NCBI RefSeq assembly: GCF_000168975.1
Contig: NZ_AAUW01000006.1
Location: 248,001-312,000, forward strand
From: Roseibium aggregatum IAM 12614
GTDB lineage: Bacteria; Pseudomonadota; Alphaproteobacteria; Rhizobiales; Stappiaceae
Reading direction: 5' to 3'
Length of the DNA: 64,000 nt
The notes under the pieces were generated by a model. It had not been told where the DNA came from and did no database searches. It worked only from the letters and a program-made list of their open reading frames with translations. Of the stretch, positions 37,528 to 46,282 are shown piece by piece; position 1 is the first letter of the stretch, and every line of letters starts with the position of its first letter. The position numbers were made by a program, and so were the translations under genes.

Positions 37528-38400
37528 ATGGATTTTCTTGAGCTCATCAATTTCTACGTCATTCCGGGCATCGTGCTCGGGTCGATCTATGCGCTTGGCG
37601 CGGTTGGCATCACGCTGGTCTTCGCCATTCTGCGCTATGCCCATCTGGCGCACGGCGATCTGGCGACGCTGGGCGCTTTCATCGCGTTGGCGGTCGTCAC
37701 GGGCCTTGGCGTTTCGCCGCTGGTGGCTCTGCCGATTGCCATCATCGCAACCGCCGCCGTTGCCGTCGGCATCGACAAGGTGTTCTACGAACATCTGCGC
37801 GAGCGGCCGAAAATCGTCACCGTGATGGCTTCGCTCGGCATTGCCCTGATGATCCGCGCCGTGGTGCAGGTGGTCTGGGGTGTCGATACCGAAACCTATT
37901 CGCGCGGGATTGTCCGTCCGGAAAACTATTTCGGCCTGCGCATCCGCGACCGCGAAATCCTGACGGTCATCGCCATGATCGCGCTTGTCGGCGGGCTGCA
38001 ACTCTTCCTGACGCGCTCCAAATGGGGCAAGGCCATGCGGGCCATGTCGGACAATCCCAATCTGGCTTTGCTGTCGGGCATCGACAATAAGAAGGTCGTG
38101 ATGCTGACCTGGGTGATCGTCGGCGGTCTTTGTGCCGCCTCGGGCGTCTTTCTCGGGCTCAACACCGAGCTGAAATCGATGATGGGCTGGCAGATGCTGC
38201 TGCCGATGTTCGCCGCCGCCATCCTGGGCGGCGTCGGCCGGATCGAGGGAGCCGTGCTTGGCGGGCTTGTTGTCGGCATCGCCGAAGAGCTGTCGGTTCT
38301 GGTGATCCCGAGCGAATACAAGGCCGCGATGGCCTTCGCCATCCTGTTGTTCATGCTGCTTGTGCGCCCGACCGGGCTGCTCAAGGGCAAAGTGCTGTAA
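37528..38400 (+). CDS. livH: Branched-chain-type ABC transporter permease (LivH)
   Basis: A 290-residue permease with about eight TM helices. LivH features: IYALGAVGITLVFAILRYAHLAHGDL at the N-terminus and the coupling region RAMSDNPNLALLSGIDNKKVVMLTWVI. Six bases after livF. Confidence 0.9.
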   Translation: MDFLELINFYVIPGIVLGSIYALGAVGITLVFAILRYAHLAHGDLATLGAFIALAVVTGLGVSPLVALPIAIIATAAVAVGIDKVFYEHLRERPKIVTVMASLGIALMIRAVVQVVWGVDTETYSRGIVRPENYFGLRIRDREILTVIAMIALVGGLQLFLTRSKWGKAMRAMSDNPNLALLSGIDNKKVVMLTWVIVGGLCAASGVFLGLNTELKSMMGWQMLLPMFAAAILGGVGRIEGAVLGGLVVGIAEELSVLVIPSEYKAAMAFAILLFMLLVRPTGLLKGKVL

Positions 38401-38414
38401 GGGGGGAGGAGAAA

Positions 38415-39401
38415 ATGGAATATCTCGGTCTTCTCAACTACGCCCTCTTCATGGCGATCTTCATCGGCATCTACGCGCTGCTGGCGCTGGGGCTCAACAT
38501 CCAGTGGGGTTTCGCGGGCCTTTTCAACGCGGGCATTGCCGGATTTTTCGCGGTTGGCGCCTACACGTCCGCGATCCTGACGACGGAACATGCCGATGGC
38601 CGCATCGGCGGCTTCGACATGCCGTTCTTCGTCGGCTGGATCGGCGCGATGATTGCCGCCGCTCTGGTGGCCTGGCCCATCGGCAAGATCTGTCTGCGGT
38701 TCCGCTCCGACTATCTGGCGATTGCGTCCATCGGCATTGCCGAAATCATCCGTCTGGTGGTCAAGTCCGAAGCCGTTCTGACCAACGGAGCCAGGGGCAT
38801 TTCCGGCATTCCGCGTCCGGCGGCAGAATTTCCGTCCATGGCGCAGGAAACCGCCTACCTGGCATCACAGGCAGCTTATCTTGCCATCGTGGTCGTCGTG
38901 CTGGTTGCGGCCTATCTGCTGGTGGAACGTCAGTTCAATGCTCCCTGGGGCCGGATGATGCGCGCCATTCGCGACAATGAAGGCGCGGCCAAGGCGATGG
39001 GCAAGGACGTCGAGTTCCGCCGCCTGCAGGCCTTCATCTTCGGTTCGGCCCTGATGGGGCTGGGCGGAGCGCTGTTCGCGCATTTCAACCGCTCTATCAC
39101 CCCGGAAGCCATCGACCCGATGGTGGCAACCTTCCTGGTCTGGATCATGCTGATCCTGGGAGGCAGCGGCAACAACCGGGGGGCCATTCTGGGCGCCGCG
39201 GTGGTCTGGATCATCTGGTCCATGTCGGAAATCGCGACCGACCGCCTGCCCACGGAATATGCCATACAGGCGAAATACATTCGCCTGTTCCTGATCGGCC
39301 TGATGCTGCAGCTCGTGCTGCGCTTCCGTCCCGAAGGCCTGCTGCCGGAACCTCTGAGAGGCGACCGGCGGGCACCAAAATCCGGTGCGGATCACACTTA
39401 G
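38415..39401 (+). CDS. livM: Branched-chain-type ABC transporter permease (LivM)
   Basis: A 328-residue permease. Family segments are ALGLNIQWGFAGLFNAGIAGFFAVGAYT near residue 25, RFRSDYLAIASIGIAEIIRL and the coupling loop RAIRDNEGAAKAMGKDVEFRRLQAF. The start at 38415 has a strong GGAGGAG ribosome site. Confidence 0.9.
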   Translation: MEYLGLLNYALFMAIFIGIYALLALGLNIQWGFAGLFNAGIAGFFAVGAYTSAILTTEHADGRIGGFDMPFFVGWIGAMIAAALVAWPIGKICLRFRSDYLAIASIGIAEIIRLVVKSEAVLTNGARGISGIPRPAAEFPSMAQETAYLASQAAYLAIVVVVLVAAYLLVERQFNAPWGRMMRAIRDNEGAAKAMGKDVEFRRLQAFIFGSALMGLGGALFAHFNRSITPEAIDPMVATFLVWIMLILGGSGNNRGAILGAAVVWIIWSMSEIATDRLPTEYAIQAKYIRLFLIGLMLQLVLRFRPEGLLPEPLRGDRRAPKSGADHT

Positions 39402-39494
39402 ATCCGTCCCTCAGGCTAGCTTTCCCGTTTCGGAAGGCAGGGCCTTGAAAAACCAAAGTCCCGGCGAAGACCGGAATATTGAGGAGGTACTTTG

Positions 39495-40700
39495 ATGAAA
39501 ACCAAGATTCTCGCACTTGCTGCAGGTCTGATGACCGCAACCGCGCTGGCATCCGTACCGGCCAAGGCCGATGTCAAGATCGGCTTGCTCGGCGGCATTT
39601 CCGGCCCGATCGCAGCCATGGCTCCGGCCATGATCGATGCGGCACAGCTCGCTTTCCAGCAGGTCAACGAGCAAGGCGGCATCGGCGATGGCGAAAAGCT
39701 GGTTGGCGTTGTCGGCGACAGCGCCTGTAACCCGCAGAACGGCACCGACGCCGCCACCAAGGCCGTCAACATCGAAGGCGTCATCGGCGTCGTCGGCCCG
39801 CATTGCTCGGGTGCGGTTCTGGCTGCTGCCGGTTCCGTCACCATTCCGGCCGGTATCACCATGATCACGCCGTCCGGCACCTCGCCGGAAATCTCCACGC
39901 TCGACGACAAGGGCACCGTGTTCCGCACCGTGCCGTCTGACGACTATCAGGGCCGCGCTCTGGCACGTACCCTGAAGGAGCAGGGCTACGAGAAGGTCGC
40001 CGTCGCCTACCTCAACAACGACTACGGCACCGGTCTCGCCAATGCGTTCAAGGCGGAATTCGTCGATGAACTCAGCGGTGAAATCACGCAGTTCGCAGCG
40101 CATGAGGAAGGCAAGGCCTCCTATCGTTCCAACCTTGCCGAACTCGCCAAGGGTGGTGCGGACACGCTGGTGATCTTCGACTACGGCGACGGCACCGGCC
40201 TCACCATCCTGCGTCAGGCTCTCGAAAACGGCTTCTTCGACAAGTTCGTCGGCGGCGATGGCATGAAGTCCGAAGCGGTGATCAACGAACTGGGTGCCGA
40301 AAACCTCGCCACCTTCGTGTCGTCCTCGCCGGTTGGCGAACAGTCCGAATCCCTCGACATCTTCAACGAAGCCTTCAAGGGCATCGGCGGCGATCCGGAT
40401 GCGATCTTTGCCACCACGTCCTATGACGCGGCGTTCCTGCTGGCTCTCGCGGTCGAAAAGGCCGGCGGCAAGAAGGAAGACGTTGCAGCGGCCATGGCCG
40501 AAGTCTCCAACGGCGAAGGTGAAACGATCCGTCCGGGCGAGTGGAAGAAGGCCAAGGAACTGATCGCAGCCGGCAAGGCCATCGATTACAAGGGCGCAGC
40601 CGGCGACCACAACTTCGATGAAAAGGGCGACGTCCCGGGCACCTATGCCCTTTGGGAAGTCGGTGCAAATGGCTTCGAAGTCCTGACCGAAATGAAGTAA
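39495..40700 (+). CDS. Periplasmic ligand-binding protein of the Liv-type ABC transporter
   Basis: A 401-residue protein with a signal peptide (MKTKILALAAGLMTATALASVPAKA) and a type I periplasmic-binding fold (VKIGLLGGISGPIAAMAP, GVVGPHCSGAVLAAAGSV, PSDDYQGRALARTLKEQGYEKVAVAYLNNDYG). The conserved Cys in PHCSG may pair with Cys in GDSACNPQNG. It is separated from livM by 93 bp with its own strong GAGGAGG site, so it may be made in excess. Ligand unknown. Confidence 0.88.
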   Translation: MKTKILALAAGLMTATALASVPAKADVKIGLLGGISGPIAAMAPAMIDAAQLAFQQVNEQGGIGDGEKLVGVVGDSACNPQNGTDAATKAVNIEGVIGVVGPHCSGAVLAAAGSVTIPAGITMITPSGTSPEISTLDDKGTVFRTVPSDDYQGRALARTLKEQGYEKVAVAYLNNDYGTGLANAFKAEFVDELSGEITQFAAHEEGKASYRSNLAELAKGGADTLVIFDYGDGTGLTILRQALENGFFDKFVGGDGMKSEAVINELGAENLATFVSSSPVGEQSESLDIFNEAFKGIGGDPDAIFATTSYDAAFLLALAVEKAGGKKEDVAAAMAEVSNGEGETIRPGEWKKAKELIAAGKAIDYKGAAGDHNFDEKGDVPGTYALWEVGANGFEVLTEMK

Positions 40701-40726
40701 GCGACTTCACACGAAGCGTTTGCAGG

Positions 40727-40764
40727 AAACCGACGGCTCGAAAGGGCCGCCGGTTTTTCTGTTT
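40727..40764 (+). terminator. Intrinsic terminator after the ABC operon
   Basis: AAACCG-A-CGGC pairs with GCCG-C-CGGTTT (one mismatch), loop TCGAAAGG, followed by a T-rich tail (TTTTTCTGTTTC). Confidence 0.78.
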
Positions 40765-40783
40765 CTATTGCTTTGCATGCCGC

Positions 40784-40956
40784 CGTCATTCCGGACAAGC
40801 GAGGCGCAGCCGAACGCAGATCCGGAAACCAGACATATTTCGCGCTGAAAGCGCGGCTGCTTCTCTTTCTGTGGAAGAAGTGTTCGCTCATGCTCACGCT
40901 TATGCGCTGGGTTCCGGATCGGCGCGCAGCTTTGGCTGCGCTTGTCCGGAATGACG
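40784..40956. repeat. Intergenic inverted-repeat element (TCATTCCGGA family)
   Basis: Ends CGTCATTCCGGACAAGCG... and ...CGCTTGTCCGGAATGACG are exact complements. An inner CAGATCCGGAA matches the inverted TTCCGGATC near 40911-40920. A 173-bp long imperfect palindrome in an intergenic gap, resembling REP/MITE-like repeats of Alphaproteobacteria. Confidence 0.75.
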
Positions 40957-40978
40957 AAGGGGCAGAGAAAACAAACTC

Positions 40979-42202
40979 ATGTCTCCCTTACCCCATCCCG
41001 ATTTTCCCGCTATACACCCCGCCATGCGTGATCTGGATGTTCTTGTGCTTGGTGGCGGTGCCGCCGGGTTGATGTGTGCGATTGAGGCGGCGAAGCGTGG
41101 GCGCAAGGTGCTCGTGATCGACCATGCCAGAAACCCGGCGGAGAAGATCCGGATTTCCGGCGGCGGGCGCTGTAACTTTACGAATATCCATTGTTCGCCG
41201 GCTAATTTTCTCTCGCAGAACCCGAGGTTCTGTGTGTCGGCGCTGAAGCGCTACACCCAGCAGGACTTTCTGAAACTGGTCGAAAAGTACCGGATTTCCT
41301 GGCACGAAAAGACACTCGGCCAGCTCTTTTGCGACAACAGCGCGAAGGACATCATCCGCATGCTGCTGGACGAGCTGGAAGCGGCCGGAGGCACCTTGCA
41401 GCTGGAAACGGACATCAAGGCAATTGAAAAGCCGGACGACCGGTTCTCGGTATCAACGTCCAAGGGGTCGTTGCGGGCAGCATCGCTTGTGGTGGCGACC
41501 GGCGGACCGTCGATCCCGAAGATGGGCGCAACAGGCTTTGGCTATGATCTGGCCAAGCGCTTCGGCCACAACGTCATTGCCCCGCGCGCGGCGCTCGTGC
41601 CGCTGACCTTTTCCGATGCCAACAAGGAACTGTGCGGCCGGCTTGCCGGTGTCTCGGTGGATGCGGTCGTTTCGTTCCGGAAGACGTCGTTTCGCGAAGG
41701 CCTGCTCTTCACCCACCGGGGTCTGTCTGGTCCTTCGGTGCTGCAGATTTCGTCCTATTGGCAGGAAGGCCAGCCGATTTCGGTGAACCTGTCTCCTGAG
41801 GCCGACGTCTTCGAAGCCTTGCGGAGCGCCCGCCAGGACAACCCGAAACAGGACCTGAAGACAGCCCTCGGCGGATTGCTGCCCAACCGGCTGGCCGATG
41901 AGTTGTCGCAGGCCTTTGCCCTGAAAGGCCGCCTGGCCGACCAGTCGGACAAGGTGCTGCGCCGGGCCGCCGAACAGTTGAACCGATGGCAGCTCACACC
42001 GGTCGGCACCGAAGGCTACCGCACGGCGGAAGTCACGCTTGGTGGCGTGGACACGAAGGAAATCTCCTCCAAGAACATGGAAAGCACGAAAGTACCGGGC
42101 CTCTATTTCATCGGCGAGGTGGTCGACGTCACCGGCCATCTCGGCGGCTACAATTTTCAGTGGGCCTGGTCGTCCGGCCATGCCGCCGGCCAGGTGGCCT
42201 GA
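40979..42202 (+). CDS. BaiN/HI0933-type NAD(P)/FAD-dependent oxidoreductase
   Basis: A 407-residue flavoprotein: LVLGGGAAGLMCAIEAAKRG (FAD Rossmann motif), EKIRISGGGRCNFTN (family hallmark) and C-terminal GLYFIGEVVDVTGHLGGYNFQWAWSSGHAAG. Physiological substrate is unknown in most members. A start at 41024 (MRDLDVLVL) is equally likely and would fit the family N-terminus better. A second, more distant paralogue is at 55498. Confidence 0.88.
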   Translation: MSPLPHPDFPAIHPAMRDLDVLVLGGGAAGLMCAIEAAKRGRKVLVIDHARNPAEKIRISGGGRCNFTNIHCSPANFLSQNPRFCVSALKRYTQQDFLKLVEKYRISWHEKTLGQLFCDNSAKDIIRMLLDELEAAGGTLQLETDIKAIEKPDDRFSVSTSKGSLRAASLVVATGGPSIPKMGATGFGYDLAKRFGHNVIAPRAALVPLTFSDANKELCGRLAGVSVDAVVSFRKTSFREGLLFTHRGLSGPSVLQISSYWQEGQPISVNLSPEADVFEALRSARQDNPKQDLKTALGGLLPNRLADELSQAFALKGRLADQSDKVLRRAAEQLNRWQLTPVGTEGYRTAEVTLGGVDTKEISSKNMESTKVPGLYFIGEVVDVTGHLGGYNFQWAWSSGHAAGQVA

Positions 42203-42336
42203 CAGCCGCTTTCATCCTTTCGTTGAAGAGATTTGCGCGGCGCAGCATTTTTTGATGATCGCTCCTCAGAGCTGGTTATAGTGACTGAAAAGAAGGTATG
42301 GCTCCAGGCCGCTCTTTCGCCGCGACCTTGATCTCC

Positions 42337-42442
42337 CTCATCCTGAGGAAGCGCGTCAGCGCTGTCCCCAAGAATGGGCGGCAAGTGCCGGAACGCGCGG
42401 CCCGTCCTTGGGGTGGGACCTGACGGTCTCTCCAGGGATGAG
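42337..42442. repeat. Intergenic inverted repeat (CTCATCCTGAGG family), imperfect copy
   Basis: Left arm CTCATCCTGAGGAAGCG...CCCCAAGAATGGG, right arm CCCGTCCTTGGGG...GGGATGAG. The same family as 53685-53792, but more degenerate. Confidence 0.65.
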
Positions 42443-42497
42443 AAAGGGCCGTGTCTGGGTGAAAGAGAGCGGCTATGGCTGTCGTCCGGGGGGATGA

Positions 42498-43565
42498 ATG
42501 AAGCGCGTAACCATTCACGATGTGGCGGAAACGGCGGGCGTCAGCCTGGCGACGGTTGACCGTGTGTTGAACGGGCGGCCGGGTGTCCGCAAGGTCACCA
42601 TCGAAAAGGTCAAGCAGGCGGTTGATGCGCTCAATTACAAGCCGGATGTCTTTGCCGCAGGCCTTGCCAAGAAACGGGTCTACCGTCTGCACTTCCTTAT
42701 TCCGAATGGCCCCAACGCCTTCATGGAAGACCTGACCCGCGAAGCGCTGTCGCACGCCGAAACCATGAGCGCCGACCGTATGCACGTGCATGTGGAGCCC
42801 ATCGATGCTTTCGACGGCCACAGGGTGGCCGGCACGCTGGCGATCCTCGACCGGTCGCAGTGCGACGGTGTCGCGGTGGTCGCGCCGGCGTTTCCGGAAG
42901 TGCAGGCAGCCATCGACCGGCTGCAGGACCGGGGCGTGCCCGTGGTCACGCTGGTCTCCGATCATCCGTCCTCTTCCCGCCGGCATTTCGTCGGGATCGA
43001 CAATGTGGCCGCCGGGCGCACCGCCGGACGGTTGCTCGGGCGTTTCCTGCCCAGGGTGCCAGCCAAGATCGGGATCATTGCCGGTTCACTCGGCCTTCGC
43101 GACCACGCGGAGCGCTATCAGGGCTGCCGGGATGTTATGGAGCAGGACTTTCCTCATCTGGAATTGCTGAAGGTGCGCGAGGGCAGGGACGACAACGCCC
43201 GCAACGCGGATCTGATGCGAAAGCTTCTGGCTGAACATCCTGATCTCGCCGGGCTTTACAATATCGGCGCGGGCAACCGGGGCACGATCGCGGCTCTGAA
43301 GGAAAGCGGCCGCAGCGAGGGCATCGTCTTTGTCGGTCACGAGTTGACGCCCTATACGCGTGAAGCGCTGCAGGACGATGTGCTCGATGCCGTGATAGCC
43401 CAGGACCCCGGCCACGAGATCCGCAGCGCGATCCGCGTGTTGAAGGCGCTCTGCGATGGCGCTGCGATCATCGAAGGTCAGGAACGTATCGGCATAGATG
43501 TGTTCCTGAAGGACAATCTGCCCGGGGAAATGGAGCCTTTCGCACCCGCCGGGCAGCCTGCCTGA
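42498..43565 (+). CDS. LacI-family transcriptional regulator
   Basis: A 355-residue regulator: LacI HTH (residues 3-50; VTIHDVAETAGVSLATVDRVLNG) and a periplasmic-binding-like effector domain of the ribose/D-allose type. A stretch such as HVEPIDAFDGHRVAGTLAIL suggests the sugar-responsive group that often sits by inositol or pentose ABC operons. No sugar genes are adjacent, so it is an orphan here. Confidence 0.88.
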   Translation: MKRVTIHDVAETAGVSLATVDRVLNGRPGVRKVTIEKVKQAVDALNYKPDVFAAGLAKKRVYRLHFLIPNGPNAFMEDLTREALSHAETMSADRMHVHVEPIDAFDGHRVAGTLAILDRSQCDGVAVVAPAFPEVQAAIDRLQDRGVPVVTLVSDHPSSSRRHFVGIDNVAAGRTAGRLLGRFLPRVPAKIGIIAGSLGLRDHAERYQGCRDVMEQDFPHLELLKVREGRDDNARNADLMRKLLAEHPDLAGLYNIGAGNRGTIAALKESGRSEGIVFVGHELTPYTREALQDDVLDAVIAQDPGHEIRSAIRVLKALCDGAAIIEGQERIGIDVFLKDNLPGEMEPFAPAGQPA

Positions 43566-43627
43566 GGGCGGGTTCAGGGCCGTTTTCGGACGATTTCGCC
43601 AAAAAGTGGTCTCCCACATTCAAATTT

Positions 43628-43642
43628 TGAATTGACCTTTCA
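43628..43642 (+). promoter_or_regulatory. IRO-like box (TGA-N9-TCA) upstream of rirA
   Basis: TGAATTGACCTTTCA, ending 24 bases before the rirA ATG. It fits the RirA-bound iron-responsive operator core TGA-N9-TCA. Suggests autoregulation; inferred. Confidence 0.55.
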
Positions 43643-43666
43643 GGGCGCGCACCTCATATCTAGTGC

Positions 43667-44131
43667 ATGCGTTTGACACAACAGACAAACTATGCCGTAC
43701 GCGCGCTGATGTACTGCGCCGTCAACCCGGACAAACCCAGCAAGGTTGCGGATATCGCGGCCAGCTTCGACATGTCCGAAACCCACCTGTTCAAGATCAT
43801 GAAAGTCCTGGTTGATGCAAATCTGATCAAGACCATTCGTGGCCGGAACGGAGGGGTTATGCTGGCACGCCCGGCAGAAAAGATTTCGGTTGGCGAAGTT
43901 GTCCGCGCCGCCGAGGAAAGTTTCCTTCTTGCGGAATGTTTCGACAGTGGCCGCAAGGATTGCCCGCTGATCATGTCCTGCGGCTTCAACGGCCTTCTGC
44001 ATGAGGCGCTGGAAGCGTTCATGGAAGTGCTGGACGGCAAGTCGATTGCCGACCTGTCGGAAGACCGCTTCGGCATGCGCGATCTCTTGAAGATCGATAT
44101 GACAAAGGCTCCGATCGCGGCCAACGCGTAA
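43667..44131 (+). CDS. rirA: Rrf2-family iron regulator, RirA type
   Basis: A 154-residue Rrf2 protein: winged HTH MRLTQQTNYAVRALMYCA...ETHLFKIMKVLVDANLIKTIRGRNGG, then the Fe-S ligand pattern ECFDSGRKDCPLIMSC (C-x7-C-x5-C). The spacing and the flanking AEC..DCPL..SCGFN closely follow rhizobial RirA, the [4Fe-4S] repressor of iron-uptake genes under iron sufficiency. An IRO-like box lies in its own promoter and in that of hemP nearby. NsrR is a less likely alternative. Confidence 0.82.
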   Translation: MRLTQQTNYAVRALMYCAVNPDKPSKVADIAASFDMSETHLFKIMKVLVDANLIKTIRGRNGGVMLARPAEKISVGEVVRAAEESFLLAECFDSGRKDCPLIMSCGFNGLLHEALEAFMEVLDGKSIADLSEDRFGMRDLLKIDMTKAPIAANA

Positions 44132-44157
44132 GGCTTAGCCGTCACATCAGGGTTTCG

Positions 44158-44192
44158 AAGGCGCCACCGTCAGGTCGGCGCCTTTTTTGTTT
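44158..44192 (+). terminator. Intrinsic terminator after rirA
   Basis: Stem AAGGCGCC/GGCGCCTT (44158-44165, 44177-44184) with an 11-base loop, followed by a T-run (TTTTTTGTTT from 44183). Confidence 0.85.
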
Positions 44193-44633
44193 GGGCGAAT
44201 CAAGGTCGGCGATTGGTGGCCCGGATCGCTGCTGAAAGAGAAGGGTCTTTAGGACGCAGCAACTGGTACTGGATCTGACCGTGGGATGGATCCGTTTCAG
44301 ATTTTCTGGGAAGGGGCACCACGGCACGTGTCAGGCACGGGCCGGGTTAAAGGAAAAGGCCGGGCTGGCTTGCCGCTGAGGGAGAGGAGAGGGCGGTTGG
44401 CTGGCCTGGCATTTGTCACTCCGGTCTCCCGGAGGGCCTGTCTAATCCGAAACCAGAGGACGCGATTTCCGGTTCCGTTTCGATCAGGCATTGCCTTGAT
44501 AGGAAAACTTGAGTATGAGTGTCAAGTATAAAGTTGAGTTGGATACTCATCTTTTAATTCCGATGTCCCACTGCTCCTTTACCAAACTGATTTTTTGAAC
44601 AGTTTCAGGAGCGACACAAAGGCCAAGGACCGA
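44193..44633. other. Intergenic region with hemP promoter
   Basis: About 440 bp. The last 130 bp, just before hemP, are AT-rich and hold an IRO-like box at 44510-44524. An 82-codon open frame at 44286 has unconvincing composition and is not called. Confidence 0.45.
44510..44524 (+). promoter_or_regulatory. IRO-like box (TGA-N9-TCA) upstream of hemP
   Basis: TGAGTATGAGTGTCA, about 110 bp upstream of the hemP start. It overlaps a TGAGTAT/ATACTCA inverted repeat (44510-44516, 44543-44549) followed by TCTTTTAATT. Consistent with control by the nearby RirA-type repressor. Confidence 0.6.
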
Positions 44634-44858
44634 ATGCGCGCTATGACACCGACCGCCAACAGCCAGAAGCACCGCCTCTCCCTGGGAACCAGCAGCCGCG
44701 CCTCGCGCGCCTTCGCGGCGACGCCGCCACGCGAGGTCAAATCGGAACTCGACACCCGGGACCTGTTCAGCGGCCAGCGCCAGATCCATATCCGCCACAA
44801 CGACGAAACCTACCGTCTGTCCATCACCAAGCAGGGCAAGTTGATCCTGACGAAGTGA
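44634..44858 (+). CDS. hemP: Hemin uptake protein HemP
   Basis: A 74-residue protein whose last 35 residues (LDTRDLFSGQRQIHIRHND, then YRLSITKQGKLILTK) are the full HemP domain, known from heme-uptake regulons in Alphaproteobacteria. The N-terminal 35 residues are variable and basic. ATG 44634 follows AAGGA by 5 bases; TTG 44595 and ATG 44643 are alternatives. No hemin receptor is adjacent. Confidence 0.85.
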   Translation: MRAMTPTANSQKHRLSLGTSSRASRAFAATPPREVKSELDTRDLFSGQRQIHIRHNDETYRLSITKQGKLILTK

Positions 44859-44870
44859 TCGAACAGGCCT

Positions 44871-44983
44871 GTCATCCCCGCGAAAGCGGGGATCCGGGAC
44901 CCGTCATCGAACTGAAGATGGATTGCGGCGATTGCCCGGGGCTCCTGGGTCCCGGCTCTCCGCTACGCTTCGGCCGGGATGAC
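44871..44983. repeat. Intergenic inverted repeat (GTCATCCCCGCG family)
   Basis: Begins GTCATCCCCGCGAAAGCGGG and ends CTTCGGCCGGGATGAC, with an inner GGGACCC/GGGTCCC match. A 113-bp imperfect palindrome that reaches the 3' end of the leftward cyclase. Confidence 0.7.
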
Positions 44984-44998
44984 ACGAAAACGTGTGTG

Positions 44999-46282
44999 TC
45001 ACGCCCCGAAAATCGCGACAGGCTTGCCGACACCGCGCAGGGCGTGTTCGCCCATTGCGCTGAGACCGGTCTGAAGATCGCCGGACAGGGCGTTGCGCAC
45101 AGGTTCGGTCAGAAGCAGGGCGCGGCCGAGGGGTTTGCACAGGGATTCCACCCGGCTGGTCTCGTTGACGGCGCGGCCGATCACGGTGAAGTCGAGCCGT
45201 TCCTCGCCGCCGACATTGCCAAAAAAGACCTCTCCCCGGTGAAGGCCGATTCCGATCTTCAGCGGGTGCCAGTGAAGCGGAGCCGGAAGCTCGTCAGGCG
45301 GATTGCGGTTCAATTCGTCGATGGCTTCCAGTGCGGCCCTGGCAGCCTCCATGGCCGCATTGGCTGCCGCTGTTTCTCCCAGGGTTTTCTGATCGAACAC
45401 GGCAAGAATACCGTCGCCCATGAATTTCAGGATATCACCACCATTGTTGAGCACGGCATCCGATACCCTGTCGAAATAGGCGTTCAGGATCGCGGTCACT
45501 TCCGGTCCGCTCAGCCGGTCGGCAAGCTGGGTGAAGCCGCGCATGTCTGCCATGAAGACGACAGCCGTGATCGCCTCGCCGTCGCCGCGCTTGATCTCGC
45601 CATCCAGCACACGCTGACCCGCGATCGGGCCGAGATAGGTATCGGCAACGTTGCGGGCGATCCGCTGAACGATGTGGCGCTCGATGTGAAGGGCCAGCAG
45701 GTCGATCAGAGTGCGGATCAGGTCTTTCTCCTGCTGGGTCAAACCTCCTGGCTTGCGGGTCGCCAGGGTCATGGCATTGTGTTTTTCATGCGAGGAACTG
45801 AGCGGCAGGGCGACATAGGCCGTGTATCCCTGATCGGCGAGCTCCCGCATCAGGGGGGCCGAATTCGCCCCCTCGTCACTTTCCAGGTTGACCCGGATGG
45901 TCTGGCCCTCGTTGATGACGTGAAACAGCGGATTGCGGGTAAAGGCTTCCGACTTGGGCGCGTTTGCGTCCGCGGCAACCTCGTCACAAAACTTGTCCTG
46001 GCTGTTCCAGACCCATGAAAAACCGATGACACGGGGGTGCAGCGTGCCGATGTGCAGCGTCGCCCGGTCAATGGCAATCCCGGCAGCCTTGCAGCGCCAC
46101 ATGAACTCCTCGAACATCAGCATGACATCATCGATCCGCGTCGCCTCATGCAAGAGCCACGATTTCAATTCGTCGACGCTGAGCGTTTCCGGCGCACAGG
46201 CGGGCCCTCTGCGGGAGCGTGCCGTCAGATAGATGTAGGGCGCGTAGGTGCGCGGGGCGGGATCCAGGAAAGCTTTGTTCAT
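44999..46282 (-). CDS. Class III adenylate/guanylate cyclase with N-terminal GAF-like region
   Basis: A 427-residue soluble protein. Residues 30-220 form a sensor region that looks GAF-like (LFHVINEGQTIRVNLESDEG, YVALPLSSSHEKHNAMTLAT). The catalytic domain (about 230-420) keeps both metal Asp residues (VVFMADMRGFTQLAD, KFMGDGILAVF) and the RAVNETSRVESL transition-state region. The product is probably cAMP. ATG 46282 fits; longer frames lack homologous sequence. Second cyclase in this window. Confidence 0.85.
   Translation of the reverse strand: MNKAFLDPAPRTYAPYIYLTARSRRGPACAPETLSVDELKSWLLHEATRIDDVMLMFEEFMWRCKAAGIAIDRATLHIGTLHPRVIGFSWVWNSQDKFCDEVAADANAPKSEAFTRNPLFHVINEGQTIRVNLESDEGANSAPLMRELADQGYTAYVALPLSSSHEKHNAMTLATRKPGGLTQQEKDLIRTLIDLLALHIERHIVQRIARNVADTYLGPIAGQRVLDGEIKRGDGEAITAVVFMADMRGFTQLADRLSGPEVTAILNAYFDRVSDAVLNNGGDILKFMGDGILAVFDQKTLGETAAANAAMEAARAALEAIDELNRNPPDELPAPLHWHPLKIGIGLHRGEVFFGNVGGEERLDFTVIGRAVNETSRVESLCKPLGRALLLTEPVRNALSGDLQTGLSAMGEHALRGVGKPVAIFGA

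Noticed and set aside
39411..40610. 399-codon leftward frame opposite the ABC binding-protein gene
   Set aside because: Shadow; the + strand has signal peptide and binding-fold motifs.
42498..43565. LacI gene as regulator of the alpha-glucosidase operator
   Set aside because: 18 kb apart, and its effector domain looks of the ribose/inositol-type rather than the AglR type; no evidence of a link.
44286..44531. 82-codon rightward frame before hemP
   Set aside because: Basic, low-complexity product and overlap with the IRO-like box; likely non-coding.
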